Assembly (NCBI GenBank): GCA_013214985.1
Contig: JABSRY010000151.1
Location: forward strand, 1 to 6,257
Length of the DNA stretch: 6,257 nt
Direction of reading: 5' to 3'
DNA from: Hyphomicrobiales bacterium
GTDB lineage: Bacteria; Pseudomonadota; Alphaproteobacteria; Rhizobiales; OSC116
Below the pieces are notes generated by a model that worked only from the letters and a program-made list of their open reading frames with translations, was not told the origin of the DNA and ran no database searches. The position numbers and the translations under genes are program-made. Positions 6,192-6,257 of the stretch are shown in pieces; position 1 is the stretch's first letter, and every line of letters starts with the position of its first letter.

Positions 6192-6257
6192 CGCCTTTAA
6201 TTTGATTCAAATTTGCCCACCCCAAAAAGTTCTTCAGTGGTACATTGTTGTCGTCGT
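6192..6257 (+). other. Window end after the uxuA stop: possible damaged uxuA continuation
   Basis: No intact frame continues UxuA here. In the +1-shifted frame, CCTGACGCCTTTAATTTG reads PDAFNL, and in the original frame TTGCCCA reads LP. Both recall the expected HPDD-PP-F-L-GLPR segment with several bases lost or gained. On the minus strand a frame from the window edge ends with TAA at 6180-6178 and would encode about 24 residues ending GWANLNQIKGVRLY, which I do not recognise. Confidence 0.35.

Noticed and set aside
6178..6257. Minus-strand frame running in from the window edge and ending with TAA at 6180-6178, a possible C-terminus of another gene
   Set aside because: Only about 24 residues are visible, none recognisable, and it overlaps the end of uxuA; a damaged uxuA continuation explains the region at least as well.

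Overview
The window is an AT-rich (about 40% GC by eye) piece of a Gram-negative, probably proteobacterial, chromosome. It carries part of a carbohydrate and hexuronate catabolism locus. The evidence is a CUT1-type sugar ABC importer with a separate periplasmic binding protein and a MalK/UgpC-type ATPase, a FadR-subfamily GntR regulator, and mannonate dehydratase (UxuA). The combination and low GC would fit a marine alphaproteobacterium, but the sequence alone does not settle the lineage.

Layout. Positions 2-3538 (+) form one tight transporter operon: the C-terminal part of a solute-binding protein (N-terminus outside the window), two inner-membrane permeases and the ATPase. The genes overlap by 4 bp or are separated by 3-4 bp. 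Five bases after the ATPase stop, two genes on the minus strand converge on it: an aldose-1-epimerase-like protein (3543-4543) and, upstream of it, a GntR/FCD repressor (4597-5280). A 215-bp AT-rich intergenic region (5281-5495) separates the regulator from the divergent uxuA (from 5496, +). It holds a site fitting the FadR-subfamily operator pattern TNGTNNNACNA.

How it works together (inference). A sugar, probably a uronic acid or uronate-containing glycoside, is imported by the ABC system. Its anomers may be interconverted by the epimerase-like protein, and the uronate branch passes through D-mannonate, which UxuA dehydrates to 2-keto-3-deoxygluconate. The GntR protein probably represses uxuA and its own gene until a pathway intermediate binds. 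The partner enzymes (uronate isomerase, mannonate oxidoreductase, KDG kinase) are not in the window.

Anomalies. Both ends look abnormal. The first ~45 bases hold a GC-rich perfect hairpin unlike the rest of the window and do not read like binding-protein sequence. At the other end uxuA stops at residue 231, just before the conserved HPDDPP motif, and is followed by sequence that only vaguely resembles the expected continuation. The epimerase-like gene appears to have a one-base frameshift right after its start codon. I see no previously undescribed system here; the most useful leads are these three sequence-integrity problems and the candidate operator.
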